The notes below the pieces were generated by a model. The model was not told the origin of the DNA and ran no database searches. It saw only the letters and a program-made list of their open reading frames with translations. 46,012 bases of DNA, taken from Tieghemiomyces parasiticus (Eukaryota; Kickxellomycota; Dimargaritomycetes; Dimargaritales; Dimargaritaceae). A program made the translations under genes and the position numbers. Below are positions 22,741 through 33,487 of this stretch, one piece after another. The stretch covers positions 1 through 46,012 of the forward strand of contig JANBPT010000305.1 of the NCBI GenBank assembly GCA_027575765.1. Reading direction: 5' to 3'. Each line of letters begins with the position of its first letter. Within the stretch, counting starts at the first letter, position 1.

Positions 22741-24097
22741 CACTGCGAGTAATGTTTAGAAGCCCCCCCACTTCCCACTGTTCTTCCCACAAACCCGATG
22801 CCGCGCCTCCGCCTGCCAGCCGCCCTTACCCACCCATTTCATCAGCACTCCCTTCTGTACCCATCCCCCCCTTTTCGCCCAGAAGGCATACTCTACCCCC
22901 TGCGCGCCTATCCTCCAGCGTCCCCCACCCATGCTCTGGCCTGTTGTATGAGTTCATGCCTCGACACCGCTTAGACTGCATCCCTCACTCGACCCTAGGC
23001 TTGTCTGCTTGAACACCTTTTTTTCCGCCTTCTTATTTCTTACCAATTGTGGCTCGGACCCTCACGCTGTTGCTTTTCTTCTTCGTCCGAACTAGCTCCA
23101 GCTGCCTCCGTATATATCTTTTCGGTTGACCTGTTCGTCCCCGCGCGTTTCAACCTTATCCCTCTCGCATACGTAAAAGAAGCCTGTCCCGAGTTCACGA
23201 TAGCCTACTACTGCTCCTATATATATATACCCGTGGTCTATATTTGCCGGCCTTAAAAATCCTGTTGCCTTCGTTGCTCGAACCCATCTCGACCGCCGGG
23301 CCCGCCGTTTGCATTGGCTCGTCATTGCCACCTTGTACACTACCGCACATACCCGCCGCGCAATCCTCTCCATCCAGTTTTCCCAGCCAGTCGGTACCCC
23401 GAGCCTGGGTTCCGGACGTGTCTCAGCGCCGCAGAGGTTATTCTCCATACCTGGGACCTAGGTTACGCCGCCTTGTTCCTTGTCCAGTTTTCGACCCACC
23501 TGCCTGTCGCTGTACCTGCGTCGCAAAAATATTCCTGCAGCCCAGTAGCGAGCTGTCGCCAAGGCCTTATTAAGACAATCCTTCTCTATTCAGCCTTTGG
23601 TTAGGGCCATATGCTCCCTTCTTGCTAATCCCTCTGGCCACGAAAGAACGCTTCCTTGCCAGCACCGGACCTTAACTTCTGCCCGCCGTTGTCAGTATAG
23701 TCCTAGCCCGTTGTTGTGGTCAAGGTGTATATATATATATACATACGCACACTTTGCCACCTAGTCGGCTGTTTGCCTCTCGTACTGCCTACCCTTCCTA
23801 AGCCCAGCCCCCTGACCTGCATTTCACGCGTGTCGTTCACGTCGTTTGACCTGCATGGTCTCTATTCTTGTCTGTCTAAACACGTCGCTGGTCGCTTGAC
23901 CGCCTGTCCTACTGTGTACCCTAGCCATGGCCGTTCCCTCATGCGCGTCATTACCGCTGTCCCTGTTACTTGCACCTCTTCCCTCCAGCTAGATTGTTAC
24001 ACGGGCCTATCGATTGATTGCTGTTCATTCAGTTGAGCTGTACCTTCCCCTTATTTTATATTCAGCTCTTGTTCTATTATTCATGCATTATTCTATT
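22741..24097 (+). promoter_or_regulatory. Long pyrimidine-rich leader or promoter of the CSC1-like gene
   Basis: About 1.35 kb of mostly C/T-rich plus strand ends at the chosen ATG. It contains two short TA tracts (23218-23229 and 23728-23742) and no convincing coding frame. TTATATTCAG just before the ATG (around 24056-24065) could be a splice acceptor of a leader intron. It probably combines core promoter and 5' UTR; the start site cannot be placed. Confidence 0.45.
23728..23742. repeat. (TA)n microsatellite
   Basis: An alternating TA run of about 7.5 units in the leader of the channel gene, flanked by GTG and ACATAC. Confidence 0.8.
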
Positions 24098-27000
24098 ATG
24101 ACGACTACTATCACTCTACCAACGCCAGGCCAGTGGCGGACACTACCCTTCGCCCGGGATATTGATGTGGTTGACATCATTGGCCTCAACAACGGCAGCG
24201 GCGCCGCTGGCATTCCTGGGTCAACCGTCAACCAGGCTTCCCACACCCCCTCATTAACCACCCAACTGGCCTTTGCCGCAGGCCTGGGCGCTGTTCTCTT
24301 TGTGATCTTCTGCCTTCTGCGTTTCCGTTGGCCCACTGTGTACGCCCCACGGTCCCGGCTACGGCGTGTGGCGCCCATGAAGCTGCCCTTCCGCTTCCTT
24401 GGTTGGCTCCTACCAGTCATCAACACCTCGGAGATGTTCATGTTGCAGACCGTGGGCCTCGACGCTGTCATGTTCCTCCGGTTCTTTAAGCTCAGTATCG
24501 CCATCTTCAGCGTGTTGGCCGTACCAGGGCTCTGCATCCTCATCCCCATCAACGTGGTGGGCAGCGACTACGCCTCCAGCGCCTTCCTGTCCATGAACGC
24601 CATCCCGGACTCTTCGCCATATCTTGTCCCACATCTCATCTTCGTGTACATTTTTTCCCTAGTGGTGTACTACTACCTACTTCGGTACACATATCACTTT
24701 CTGGCCCTGCGTTGGCATTACCTGCTTCGTAATGCTGGCTCGGTCGAGGCCCGGTCGGTGATGGTTACCAACATCCCCAGTTATCTACAGGACCCTCAGA
24801 TGCTCCGGCATTTCTTTGAAGAGCTCGAGATTGGTAAAGTGGAGGAGGTGTACATCGTAGGCCAGTCCGCCGACCTCCCGGCTCTTGTCCGGTCGCGGGC
24901 CAAGCACCTGCGCAAACTGGAGGCCCTGGTCGCCCAGCTTATCGGTAACCCATGTAAGGCCTCCGATTACGACCGCGCTCGCCTGACCAAGGTTCTTACC
25001 ACCCCAACTCCGGAGGCCTGCCTTGAGGAACGTATTCTCACCGCCCAGTGGATGAAACCCAAGTACCAGCGCCGGCTGGCCCGCAACCCGGCCTACAACC
25101 CGCGTCCCACCGTTCGCCTTCCCAGCGGACGTTGGTTCCGCCTGGGTCCCAAGGTAGACGGGATCGACTACCACAAGGAGCGGTTCCTTGAGTATGACCG
25201 GCTGGTGACCGCCCTCCGCAAAGTACGCCGGGCCGCATCTCACTCAGGCCCGGGTCCCTCGGCTCACTCGCCAGCCAGCCCCCCGCCGCCTGTCCCACCT
25301 CGACCGGACACGCACCTCGACCACGACGCTGCGCCTAAAAACTCCTCGGTCGGCTTCGTCACGTTTGAGCATTCGACCAGTGCCCACATCGCTTCCCAGA
25401 GCCTCACACACGCCAAGCCCTTCGCCTGCGTGTCTCGCCTGGCCCCGGAGCCTGTTAACGTCTACTGGAACAACTTAACCACCAAACGCCGCAGTCGGGT
25501 GTACCGCACGGTCCTGGTCTTCATCGCCATGGCGCTCCTCACCTTTTTCTGGGGCATCCCCGTGGCCTTCTTGGCATCGTTCCTGTCCCTCGAATCGTTG
25601 GGCAAGCACCTCTCCTTCGTGGAGGAGACCACTCAGTGGAGCGGGTGGGTCCAGTCGCTTTTTTCATACACTCTCCCATCCGTAGTGATGATCTCCTACT
25701 TTAACCTTCTGCCCGCCATTATTCAGAAGTTGGCCGAGTTCAAGGGCGTGCGGGTTCGGGCTCAGATGGACACGTTTGTGCTGTCCCGCGTCTTCTTCTT
25801 CCAGATCTTCAACGTACTCTTAGTGTTCACGCTCTCGTCGACCCTCTGGAACTCCTTGTACGAGATTATCGACAATCCAAGCCAGATCACCCAGAAATTG
25901 GCTTCGTCCCTGCCCCAGGTCGCCCCGTTCTTCATTAATTACATCATCATGCTGGGTGTCGGTTATCTGCCCTTCAAGCTGCTCCAGGTGTTCCCCATGA
26001 TCTGGCACGCATTCCGTCGGTACCTATGCACCACCCCGCGCGACTTTGCCGAGGTAGTGGCACCCATTTATGTGGCCTGGGGCGCGCGCTATCCGGTGCC
26101 CATGCTGGTGTTCGTCATCACTCTGACCTACTCCAACATCTCGCCCCTCATCCTGGTGTTCGGGATCCTCTACTTCATCCTGGGGTTCGTATTCTACAAG
26201 TACCTGTTCCTGTACGTCTATTTCAAGTACTACGAGTCGTCCGGCCGCATGTGGCCGTTCGTGGTACGTCGACTGGTGGTGTGCATCTACATTTATCACC
26301 TGCTAATGTTCGGCCTCTTCTCCCTCAAGAAACTTTGGGTTCTGGCCATCCTTACCGTGCCCACCGTTGCCATGAACTCCATCTTCTTTCACTACATCAA
26401 CAAGATCCTCACGGTGTACGGCGACTACGTCCCGCTGTACCTGCTCCGCCTTCACCAGCGCCGCCGTGAGGAGATTCGCCAGCTGAAGCTCGCCCAGGCC
26501 AAAGGACCTGGGACCGGTCCGACAGCATCGGCCTGCGGCACTGGAGAGAAGCCATTAGCGTCCAGCCGGCAAGGCAATGACGGCGGATCAAGTTACGCTT
26601 CCAAGCCTAATTACCTGGCCGCGGTGGACCACCCGGTGGTGCCGGACCCGTTTACCCCGGTTGACAGCGGGATGCGCCGTCCCGGGTTCGTCCGCCGATC
26701 CCGGTCTTATAGCAGCACCGCGTTCGCCCCACGCAAGGCTTCCGGCTCCTACACGGCCCTGCGGCCGAATGAGACCAAGTCTCGCCAGGATCACCTGGCC
26801 GTCGACATGGCCGGCCTCGGCGCCCTTGGTTCGACAGACGAGACGGCTGACGCCCATGTGACCGACCAAGCCGAGTCGGCGCCGGCCCACCGCCATCACG
26901 TGTCGTTTAATCAATACTTTTTGGACGGCCTGCGTAGCGTATACCGCACAGGGTCGGCCCCCGTGATCCGCTTCTTTAACACGGATGACAATGAAGACGA

Positions 27001-29758
27001 AGCGGCCGGCCAATCCGCACCAGGGGCACCCTCGCGCACCAACTCCAACTCAGGATCGTCAGACACAACCGCCTCACTCACGACGACCCCCTCGACACCA
27101 GTCCTCCCTAGGTTTGAAGACGAATCGGCCCCCGCCCAGATTGATTACGGGTACGAGGACCACCAGCGATATGGGTACAAGATGCTGTTCATTTCGATGT
27201 ACTACAAGATCGTGGACCACTTCTCGCACGCCCTGCCATCTTACTTCCTCAATATGACCGACCTGGAGCGCATTAAGTGGCTCGAGGCCCTCATCGAGGC
27301 TGAGGAGAACGGCGCCGAGTTTAGTGACCGGCACAGCGTGGACGAGACTCGGATCGGGGAGAAACTGCTCCCTGCGGACGAGGGCGAGGGGCGAGAGTCT
27401 ACGGATGGAAACGACCTGGAGCTGCCCGGTGGTACTGGTAAGGGCACATCGGCTGAACAGGAGGGGCCGCTGGAGGGTTCCACCCGCCGCCCGACGAGGA
27501 TGAAGGGTGCCCGCAAGCCCTTCCTTCGTATCAACACGCACCTGGGCCGCTCTGCGACCCTGGTCGACCATGTCACCACAACCGCGCCGGCGACCCCGGC
27601 CTCGGCCGTCACCGACCGGAGTCGCCTTAGCCAGGATAGCGCCGCCAGTCGGCGGAGCGGCCGTTCCAACTTCCATCACTCCGTCTCGCAGATCGTCACC
27701 AGCCCGCGATCCTTACTGTGCCGTGGTACAACTTTCCGCCACCTCATCAACCGTACCCAGAGCCTGACTGGTTCGCGGCGGCGGTCATCCCAGCGCCGCC
27801 AGAAGGCCATCCACCGGTCCGACGCCCAGCGCCATTTCCTTCGTCAGCACGCCTCTGACCATGACCTCCCCGCAACGTTTCGCCTCGCGACCGACGGTGG
27901 CGCCCCCTATCCGCCGTCGCACCAGCTGCACCCCCACCATCTCTCGCGGTCAGCCTCGGACCTATACCCAAACGGAGCATTACCTGGTCACCTGATGGCC
28001 TCGGCTACCAGCCTATTTGATAGTAGTGGGCTGGGAGGTCCCCCAACCGCCAGTACCGGCGCCCTCACCCACGCCGCCACCACCTCGCGGTCTCGGTCAC
28101 GCTACCGCAGTCGGTTACGCTATCTCTCGGGGCCCACTATCCCATCCACCTCCATCCGGTTCCTTGACCCCGATGTGATTATTCCTATTCCTGCCACTAT
28201 CACCACGGCTGGTGGTAGCGACTTGCAGTCCGCCGGGGACTCGCACTGGTCAGCGGTCGCCGACGGCTCGCCCGTCGACCCATTGAACCACTGTAGCACC
28301 ACCCCACTCGCCACAACACCCGGGGCGGACGGCCCGTTGTATAGTCACCCCGCTTCACCCAACCTTGTCTCCCAGCGCAACTCATTTGTGGGTAAGCGGC
28401 CAAACAGCCTCTGTGGGGACGAGATTGGCTGCGGCGGCAGCAACGGGAAACCAGGGAAAGTGAGGGCCACAGCATGTCTGGAATTCTTACCGCCCAACCA
28501 CCCGTATTCGCGCCGCTACCTTTTGGACGTTCAGAATTATAACCACCACCAGTACGACCTCCTTCCGGACAAGTATACCGACTACACCCAGTCACCCATG
28601 GAGCTGGTCCACGGGGTCCTGGACTCCGGGATTAAGGGGTTCCAACATCCGAGCATCACTGGTAAGCTTCCGCAACTCTGGCTACCGATGGGTAAGGGGG
28701 AGTTTGATGAGCTCGTCCGCGCCGCTCTGCCTCTAGACCCCGTATCGTACCTCAAATCGCGGATTCGTCAGCGTCGTCACTCGAGTCGACGGAAGGCCAA
28801 CTCGTCGTCTCGCCAGGCCGCCGGAGATACGGAAGGCGAAGACGACGACCATGCAGACGACGGAAAGACCATGAAGAGGATCAGAAAGAAGCGATGGATC
28901 AAGGATCGGATGCGCCAGGGTCGGCTGAGTACGAGCAGCAGCTTTTGTGAGGAGACCGGTGACCACGATCGCGATGATGACGACGCCGACACGTCGGTGG
29001 GTGTTAATTACGACAGTCGACGTGGTATGCATCCCTCCGGAGTGCAAGTCGATACGCCCGACAAGGACGGGCTCATGGCCGCACGTGCGGTGCAACCTGA
29101 TCATACTGACAATTCGCACACCACGGGGTACGCCCTCCCACCTCTCCACGACTTGACAGTGACAGCGGGAGGCCAATCGGCCGATCTGTACGGTAGTACC
29201 TTACTCTCCGGGGTATCCTACCATCCCATGTCAACCCTCAATTATGACAATGGTGAGTCGGGCCGCCCGGCAGGTACACTGACTGAGTCGAGTCCTAGCC
29301 TCCAACAGCAGTCGCAGCACCACCATGTCTACCTCACGTCGTCCGTCGAGACCTCCACTTCATCGACCCGAACCCCTGGTGATGGCCACGTGTCGATAGA
29401 CTATACGTCCCACACGCTCATGGAACACCACGACAGCCATCAGCCACCCAGCTATCACCACTACGCCCATCCGGCCGTCGCGGCCACCACCACCACCACC
29501 TCCTCCCCTCCCTTTTACGAGGCTGACGACGCAGGCAGCATCATAAGTGAACCGCCCGTCGACTACGACCTCGATCCGTTCGCTGTGCGCCACCACCTGC
29601 ACCGGCCCTCGATTGCTGCCAGTAGTAGGCCGGCCCATACACCTGAGGAAATGATCGGTTACGGCGGGAGCCCAGTAACAGTTGTGGCGGCGAATGGGGA
29701 GGCGGGTAAGACAGTGAGGAGACCTAGTGGTACACCCATGTCGCCGCCCTTGAATTGA
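24098..29758 (+). CDS. CSC1/RSN1/PHM7-family (OSCA/TMEM63) membrane channel with giant C-terminal tail
   Basis: 1,886 residues from the ATG at 24098 (MTTTITLPTPGQW), chosen for its A at -3; an ATG at 24083 is the alternative, and the open frame further up has no ATG. Membrane segments at about 55-78, 129-154 and 180-196 form the RSN1 N-terminal part. Residues 217-467 are the cytosolic loop with an RRM-like fold (VMVTNIPSYL; VGFVTFEHST), closing with the family motif APEPVNVYWNNL. A seven-helix pore region follows at about 465-775. The tail has a conserved patch at about 1024 (YGYKMLFISMYYKIVDHFSH) and the PHM7-type motif FQHPSITGKLPQLWLP at about 1515, separated by hundreds of Ser/Arg/Gly-rich residues, with His- and Thr-rich ends. 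Yeast family members are about 780-990 residues. The family conducts cations in response to osmotic or mechanical stress; the location (plasma membrane or endomembrane) is not decided. Confidence 0.93.
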   Translation: MTTTITLPTPGQWRTLPFARDIDVVDIIGLNNGSGAAGIPGSTVNQASHTPSLTTQLAFAAGLGAVLFVIFCLLRFRWPTVYAPRSRLRRVAPMKLPFRFLGWLLPVINTSEMFMLQTVGLDAVMFLRFFKLSIAIFSVLAVPGLCILIPINVVGSDYASSAFLSMNAIPDSSPYLVPHLIFVYIFSLVVYYYLLRYTYHFLALRWHYLLRNAGSVEARSVMVTNIPSYLQDPQMLRHFFEELEIGKVEEVYIVGQSADLPALVRSRAKHLRKLEALVAQLIGNPCKASDYDRARLTKVLTTPTPEACLEERILTAQWMKPKYQRRLARNPAYNPRPTVRLPSGRWFRLGPKVDGIDYHKERFLEYDRLVTALRKVRRAASHSGPGPSAHSPASPPPPVPPRPDTHLDHDAAPKNSSVGFVTFEHSTSAHIASQSLTHAKPFACVSRLAPEPVNVYWNNLTTKRRSRVYRTVLVFIAMALLTFFWGIPVAFLASFLSLESLGKHLSFVEETTQWSGWVQSLFSYTLPSVVMISYFNLLPAIIQKLAEFKGVRVRAQMDTFVLSRVFFFQIFNVLLVFTLSSTLWNSLYEIIDNPSQITQKLASSLPQVAPFFINYIIMLGVGYLPFKLLQVFPMIWHAFRRYLCTTPRDFAEVVAPIYVAWGARYPVPMLVFVITLTYSNISPLILVFGILYFILGFVFYKYLFLYVYFKYYESSGRMWPFVVRRLVVCIYIYHLLMFGLFSLKKLWVLAILTVPTVAMNSIFFHYINKILTVYGDYVPLYLLRLHQRRREEIRQLKLAQAKGPGTGPTASACGTGEKPLASSRQGNDGGSSYASKPNYLAAVDHPVVPDPFTPVDSGMRRPGFVRRSRSYSSTAFAPRKASGSYTALRPNETKSRQDHLAVDMAGLGALGSTDETADAHVTDQAESAPAHRHHVSFNQYFLDGLRSVYRTGSAPVIRFFNTDDNEDEAAGQSAPGAPSRTNSNSGSSDTTASLTTTPSTPVLPRFEDESAPAQIDYGYEDHQRYGYKMLFISMYYKIVDHFSHALPSYFLNMTDLERIKWLEALIEAEENGAEFSDRHSVDETRIGEKLLPADEGEGRESTDGNDLELPGGTGKGTSAEQEGPLEGSTRRPTRMKGARKPFLRINTHLGRSATLVDHVTTTAPATPASAVTDRSRLSQDSAASRRSGRSNFHHSVSQIVTSPRSLLCRGTTFRHLINRTQSLTGSRRRSSQRRQKAIHRSDAQRHFLRQHASDHDLPATFRLATDGGAPYPPSHQLHPHHLSRSASDLYPNGALPGHLMASATSLFDSSGLGGPPTASTGALTHAATTSRSRSRYRSRLRYLSGPTIPSTSIRFLDPDVIIPIPATITTAGGSDLQSAGDSHWSAVADGSPVDPLNHCSTTPLATTPGADGPLYSHPASPNLVSQRNSFVGKRPNSLCGDEIGCGGSNGKPGKVRATACLEFLPPNHPYSRRYLLDVQNYNHHQYDLLPDKYTDYTQSPMELVHGVLDSGIKGFQHPSITGKLPQLWLPMGKGEFDELVRAALPLDPVSYLKSRIRQRRHSSRRKANSSSRQAAGDTEGEDDDHADDGKTMKRIRKKRWIKDRMRQGRLSTSSSFCEETGDHDRDDDDADTSVGVNYDSRRGMHPSGVQVDTPDKDGLMAARAVQPDHTDNSHTTGYALPPLHDLTVTAGGQSADLYGSTLLSGVSYHPMSTLNYDNGESGRPAGTLTESSPSLQQQSQHHHVYLTSSVETSTSSTRTPGDGHVSIDYTSHTLMEHHDSHQPPSYHHYAHPAVAATTTTTSSPPFYEADDAGSIISEPPVDYDLDPFAVRHHLHRPSIAASSRPAHTPEEMIGYGGSPVTVVAANGEAGKTVRRPSGTPMSPPLN

Positions 29759-29918
29759 GAGGATGGCCGATCCTCCTGCCCTAACTACCTTGGGGCTGCT
29801 TTCATATTCATGTACTCCCCTTCTCCCTAATATGTGTTATAATATACACTAATTGTTTGTTATGGTTGCTCGTCTAACCAATATTAGTTTGGTGGTGATG
29901 CTAATACTCAGTCGCCGA

Positions 29919-29924
29919 AATAAA
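29919..29924 (+). terminator. Candidate polyadenylation signal of the channel gene
   Basis: AATAAA lies 160 nt after the stop codon at 29758, within A/T-rich sequence that follows the gene. Consensus and position only. Confidence 0.4.
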
Positions 29925-30394
29925 CGCTTCAGAATGCTACGCCTATACATTTTGTCCTTTATGAAATAGCTACCGTTCGATGGTGGAGGTCTAGTTGACG
30001 ACGCCGGTAGCTTCCAGGGTCTGCCCTTGCTTCTTGACAGGGGGGGTACTTATTTTTCTACACCTGCTGTAACCTCGTTGGTCGGCTTTTACGCTCAGTG
30101 TAAACCTGTGTATCCACAATACGTTTGCTGAAATCACGACCGTATTCCTACCCTGCCAGCCCTTTTCAGTGGCTTCAGATGATGAGGTCTTAGGCTGTGA
30201 TCACGTAGTTTATTTTTATTTTTTTCCTACGTAGCCTTTTCGCCTACTTGCGCTGACTGCTTTCGCCGCGCCACCTTTTTGTATACTAGCCTCGTTGGCC
30301 CCAGCTCCCACCGTCACTCCCACCGCAATTCCTTCCCACTCTACACATTCCGTACACACATATACACACACGCACTTGAGCCTCGCTGCCCAGC
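29925..30394. other. Upstream region of the unrecognised three-exon gene
   Basis: 470 nt without a coding frame. The last 150 nt are C/T-rich with CA-rich stretches (ACACACATATACACACACG near 30354-30373) before the ATG at 30395, comparable with the ACACACAC run before the SLA1 gene. Confidence 0.45.
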
Positions 30395-33300
30395 ATGTCC
30401 TTTGCCGAATTATGGACGCAGCCGATTCTTACCATTCTTGCCGCCTACGAGAATGTGCTACTAGACGATACTGGTCGGCCGTTCCTCCCAGAACTGGCCG
30501 TGCGACGGGCTTCTGGCTACAGTGCACAGTATGCCTCGCCCGGTACACCTACCGGCGGGACCTTCGCCTCCGGAGCTACCGGGTTACGACTCAACTCGCG
30601 CCTTGACGGTCCGTTCAACCCCGCCGATTCCCCGCTCGCCTCGCCCTTACTTCCCATGGCGCCACCTAGCCAAAAGCGTAAGCCCTCATTCGATACATGG
30701 GGGGACCGTGAGGCTAAGACCCTCAAACTGACCAACGCTCTTTCGTCACGGTTGGCACGGTCGTTGAGCGTGTCCCAAGACCAACCTCAACTGTCACCGG
30801 GCAGGTACGTGGGCCATCGGCTTACCAGCATCGGTCAGCCGGCGGATACGTCATTACGGGTCAACCCCGCGGCGTTTCGGTCATTGTCACCCACCGAACC
30901 GGTAGAATTAGCGACGCCCGGCAGTGCCTCTGATATGGAACTCTCCGGGTCGCCCGGACCAGCGCCGACCAACGGTGGAGTGACTCTCTCTGCTGGGCAG
31001 GAGATAGGCCTCACGCCCAAACCGATCGCCAAGGTCCGATCCGCCTCCCAGACCCGTGGTTCATACCCTGGCGCCGAGCCCGTAGGTCGCCCACCGATGC
31101 CGTCCATGTCCCCGGAGCGGCCACCTTTACGCTTCACGTCACCCCACGGGCCCTCTGAGTCGGACCCCCACGGGAAAGCCGCCGCGATCCACCGGCCTGA
31201 AGAACTTCTTCCCTTCGCCTTCACCCGGGAGCTACCCGATCGAGTCGCCGGAATGGATCAGCCCGAAGGCACCGACGCATCCTGGTGTATCGATCGGTGG
31301 GTTCAGGACACCGCCCGCAAGCACGGGGCACCAATCCCGCAGTTTCGTGCGTTGCTCGAAGCAAAAGTACAGGACCTTGTGCAGGCTCTGGCGCCGCTAG
31401 ATTTGGGTGTGTCCCATCGGGAGCACGCCGTCCTGTGGCAGATTGTCCATGACATTCGGACGTTGGGAGATTGGTTTACCGACCAGGGGTTTCCATTCCT
31501 ACGGGTAAGTCAACAATTCTCGTCGTTCGTAACGGCGGATTGGGATAGGAATGGAAACTAAACTTAACTTATCCTGTATAGCACGGGCGGCTGATAGAGG
31601 CCGACCAGAAGGGTGGGAGAGAGAGAATATGCACTTGCTTAAAACATTACCCACTTCGCTAACCTGTCGATCGTTCTCTAATCACTGCCTTCTACCGGCC
31701 GCCAGCACGCCATCCCCTGGTTAGCCGTACATGTCGACCAGCTAGCCGGCCTGTTCAAACACGTCCACGCAGTCGAGGATATGCGGGAATCGCTACGTAC
31801 GTCTCCGAAGGCCGCCCTGGACCAACTGGCCTTGGACGCTACAACTCTGGCCGAATTCCTGGCACGCAAGCGGGAGCTCTACGGGGACTGTCTTCAACAT
31901 AACGGCCTGGCATGGCGGGTCAGTGGCCTGCCAGTCGACCCGATGCTCCTTGCCCGCGTCCGGCAGTGGCTGCTGGATCTTTGTCGGGTGTACACAGGCG
32001 ACATTCGCCGGGTCTTTGTGTTATGGAATAACTCCTCCCGGGGTCCTACCCCAGATCGACTGGCAACCTTGGTCTCACTGTACGTCCGCCAGGAGATGGC
32101 CACCGTGCGAGCGCCCAAGGAGATGATGGCTCGCCTGGCGCAGACCATCACGACCGTGTGCGGTGTGGTGGAATTCTGTGGGAGGAGTGACGAGCGACTG
32201 AGTGTAGACTGTTTTGACCTGGCTACCGAGTACGCCCGCTGGGGGCTGAGCCAGGCCGTGGCCGGGGCCCTGAGCGCCCAATCGACGACGACGCCGGCCT
32301 TGCAGCCGATCCGGTCGCGTGGTAACCTGGTAGCCCCCATCATCTACCAGTACGAGCGTATGATCTCACTATTCCCTAGCCTGCGTACGATCCGTGATGG
32401 TGAATGCCTCACCCGGTCGCCGTCCCCAGTAAATTTGGCCCCACTGCGCCGCGCAGATTCGGCCGATATGGATTTCGACGGGCTGGATGACCCTATGGCG
32501 ACCCCTACCTCATCGGCTCCAACCCAATACCCGACCGGAGACCTGGTAGCTGCCATACAGGAATACGCGTCAGTCCTAGTTGAGGTCAGTCTAAGCCTTA
32601 TGGACTATATTATCACACTGCGGAACCAGGGCCAGTTCGAGTCGCCTACTGGCCCGCTGTGTATTTTTGTCGAGTTTTGTTTGCGGTGGGTGCGCAAACT
32701 AATGGAGTTTGGCGGGATTGACGGCCAACTGCAGCAGCGCCTCGAGGTAAGTGGCTCGGCTCAGAGATGATTGATCTTTCGCTGGACAGGAAATTCTCCT
32801 GGGTACGGGGTGAAGTGGAGTCAAGACGTCGCGTTTACCCTCGACTGAACTCCCCCGTTTTGGCGTGTGCTGACCTCCATATTTTACCTCCACTGATCAC
32901 CCCAATTCACCTGCACTGCCTGATGGACCCCTCTTCCGCATCCCATCTAGCCGCTGTACGGGTCGCTACGCCGCCTAGAGGCTCGGGTGTAAGAGGGTTT
33001 CGGAGTTTATCCGGTTCATCAGTCGCCCTTGCATAATATTTTTTTTACTCACCTTCCAAAGAGATCAGGTGTGATTGGACGCGTCAAGTCTGGGTTGAGA
33101 CCTACATTGCGCACATTGAAGTTAGCAAGACTTACTTCCTCCCCTCCCCCCTTCCTGCTGTAAAGTCACAGCTAATGCGTAACTTTAAATAAACCAACCC
33201 TACCTCCTCCTTCCTTCTGTAAACAGCCAGAGTCGAATTTAATGCTGGATCAGGCCGTAGTCGGCTATTCAACTACTGTATTATGCAGAGGTGTTCGCAT

Positions 33301-33487
33301 AGCAGCAGATTTATTTTTGTGCCTGCTGAGATGGGAACTGTGCGCCTTGGGTGACTCGTTGGTTGCACGGGCTGTGGCCTGCCGGTATGCATCGTCTCAT
33401 CTTGCGCCGGAACGAGTGGATCCTGCGTTGCGCCCGTTGCTGTTGATGTCGCCAGGTCCTCGAGCTGCACCGACAGTGCCAAGGTAG
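30395..33487 (+). CDS. Unrecognised protein, about 803 aa, three exons
   Basis: Exons 30395-31504, 31706-32746 and 33227-33487 join in phase 0 throughout. Both introns start GTAAGT and end CAG (201 and 480 nt). Without splicing, frame 1 stops at 31561. The product begins MSFAELWTQPILTILAAYENVLL, a helical segment. Residues about 40-270 are Ser/Pro-rich and probably disordered, with a basic PPSQKRKP patch that could be a nuclear signal. About 275-590 is rich in Leu/Ala/Arg/Trp helices (LAWRVSGLPVDPMLLARVRQW; FVLWNNSSRG). A second acidic, Ser/Pro-rich insert at about 605-650 precedes helices to the end. No signal peptide or membrane segment. I do not recognise the family. A 36-nt microexon (32951-32986) inside the second intron would also keep the frame but needs a GTGTAA donor. 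The C-terminal exon is the least certain part. Confidence 0.75.
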
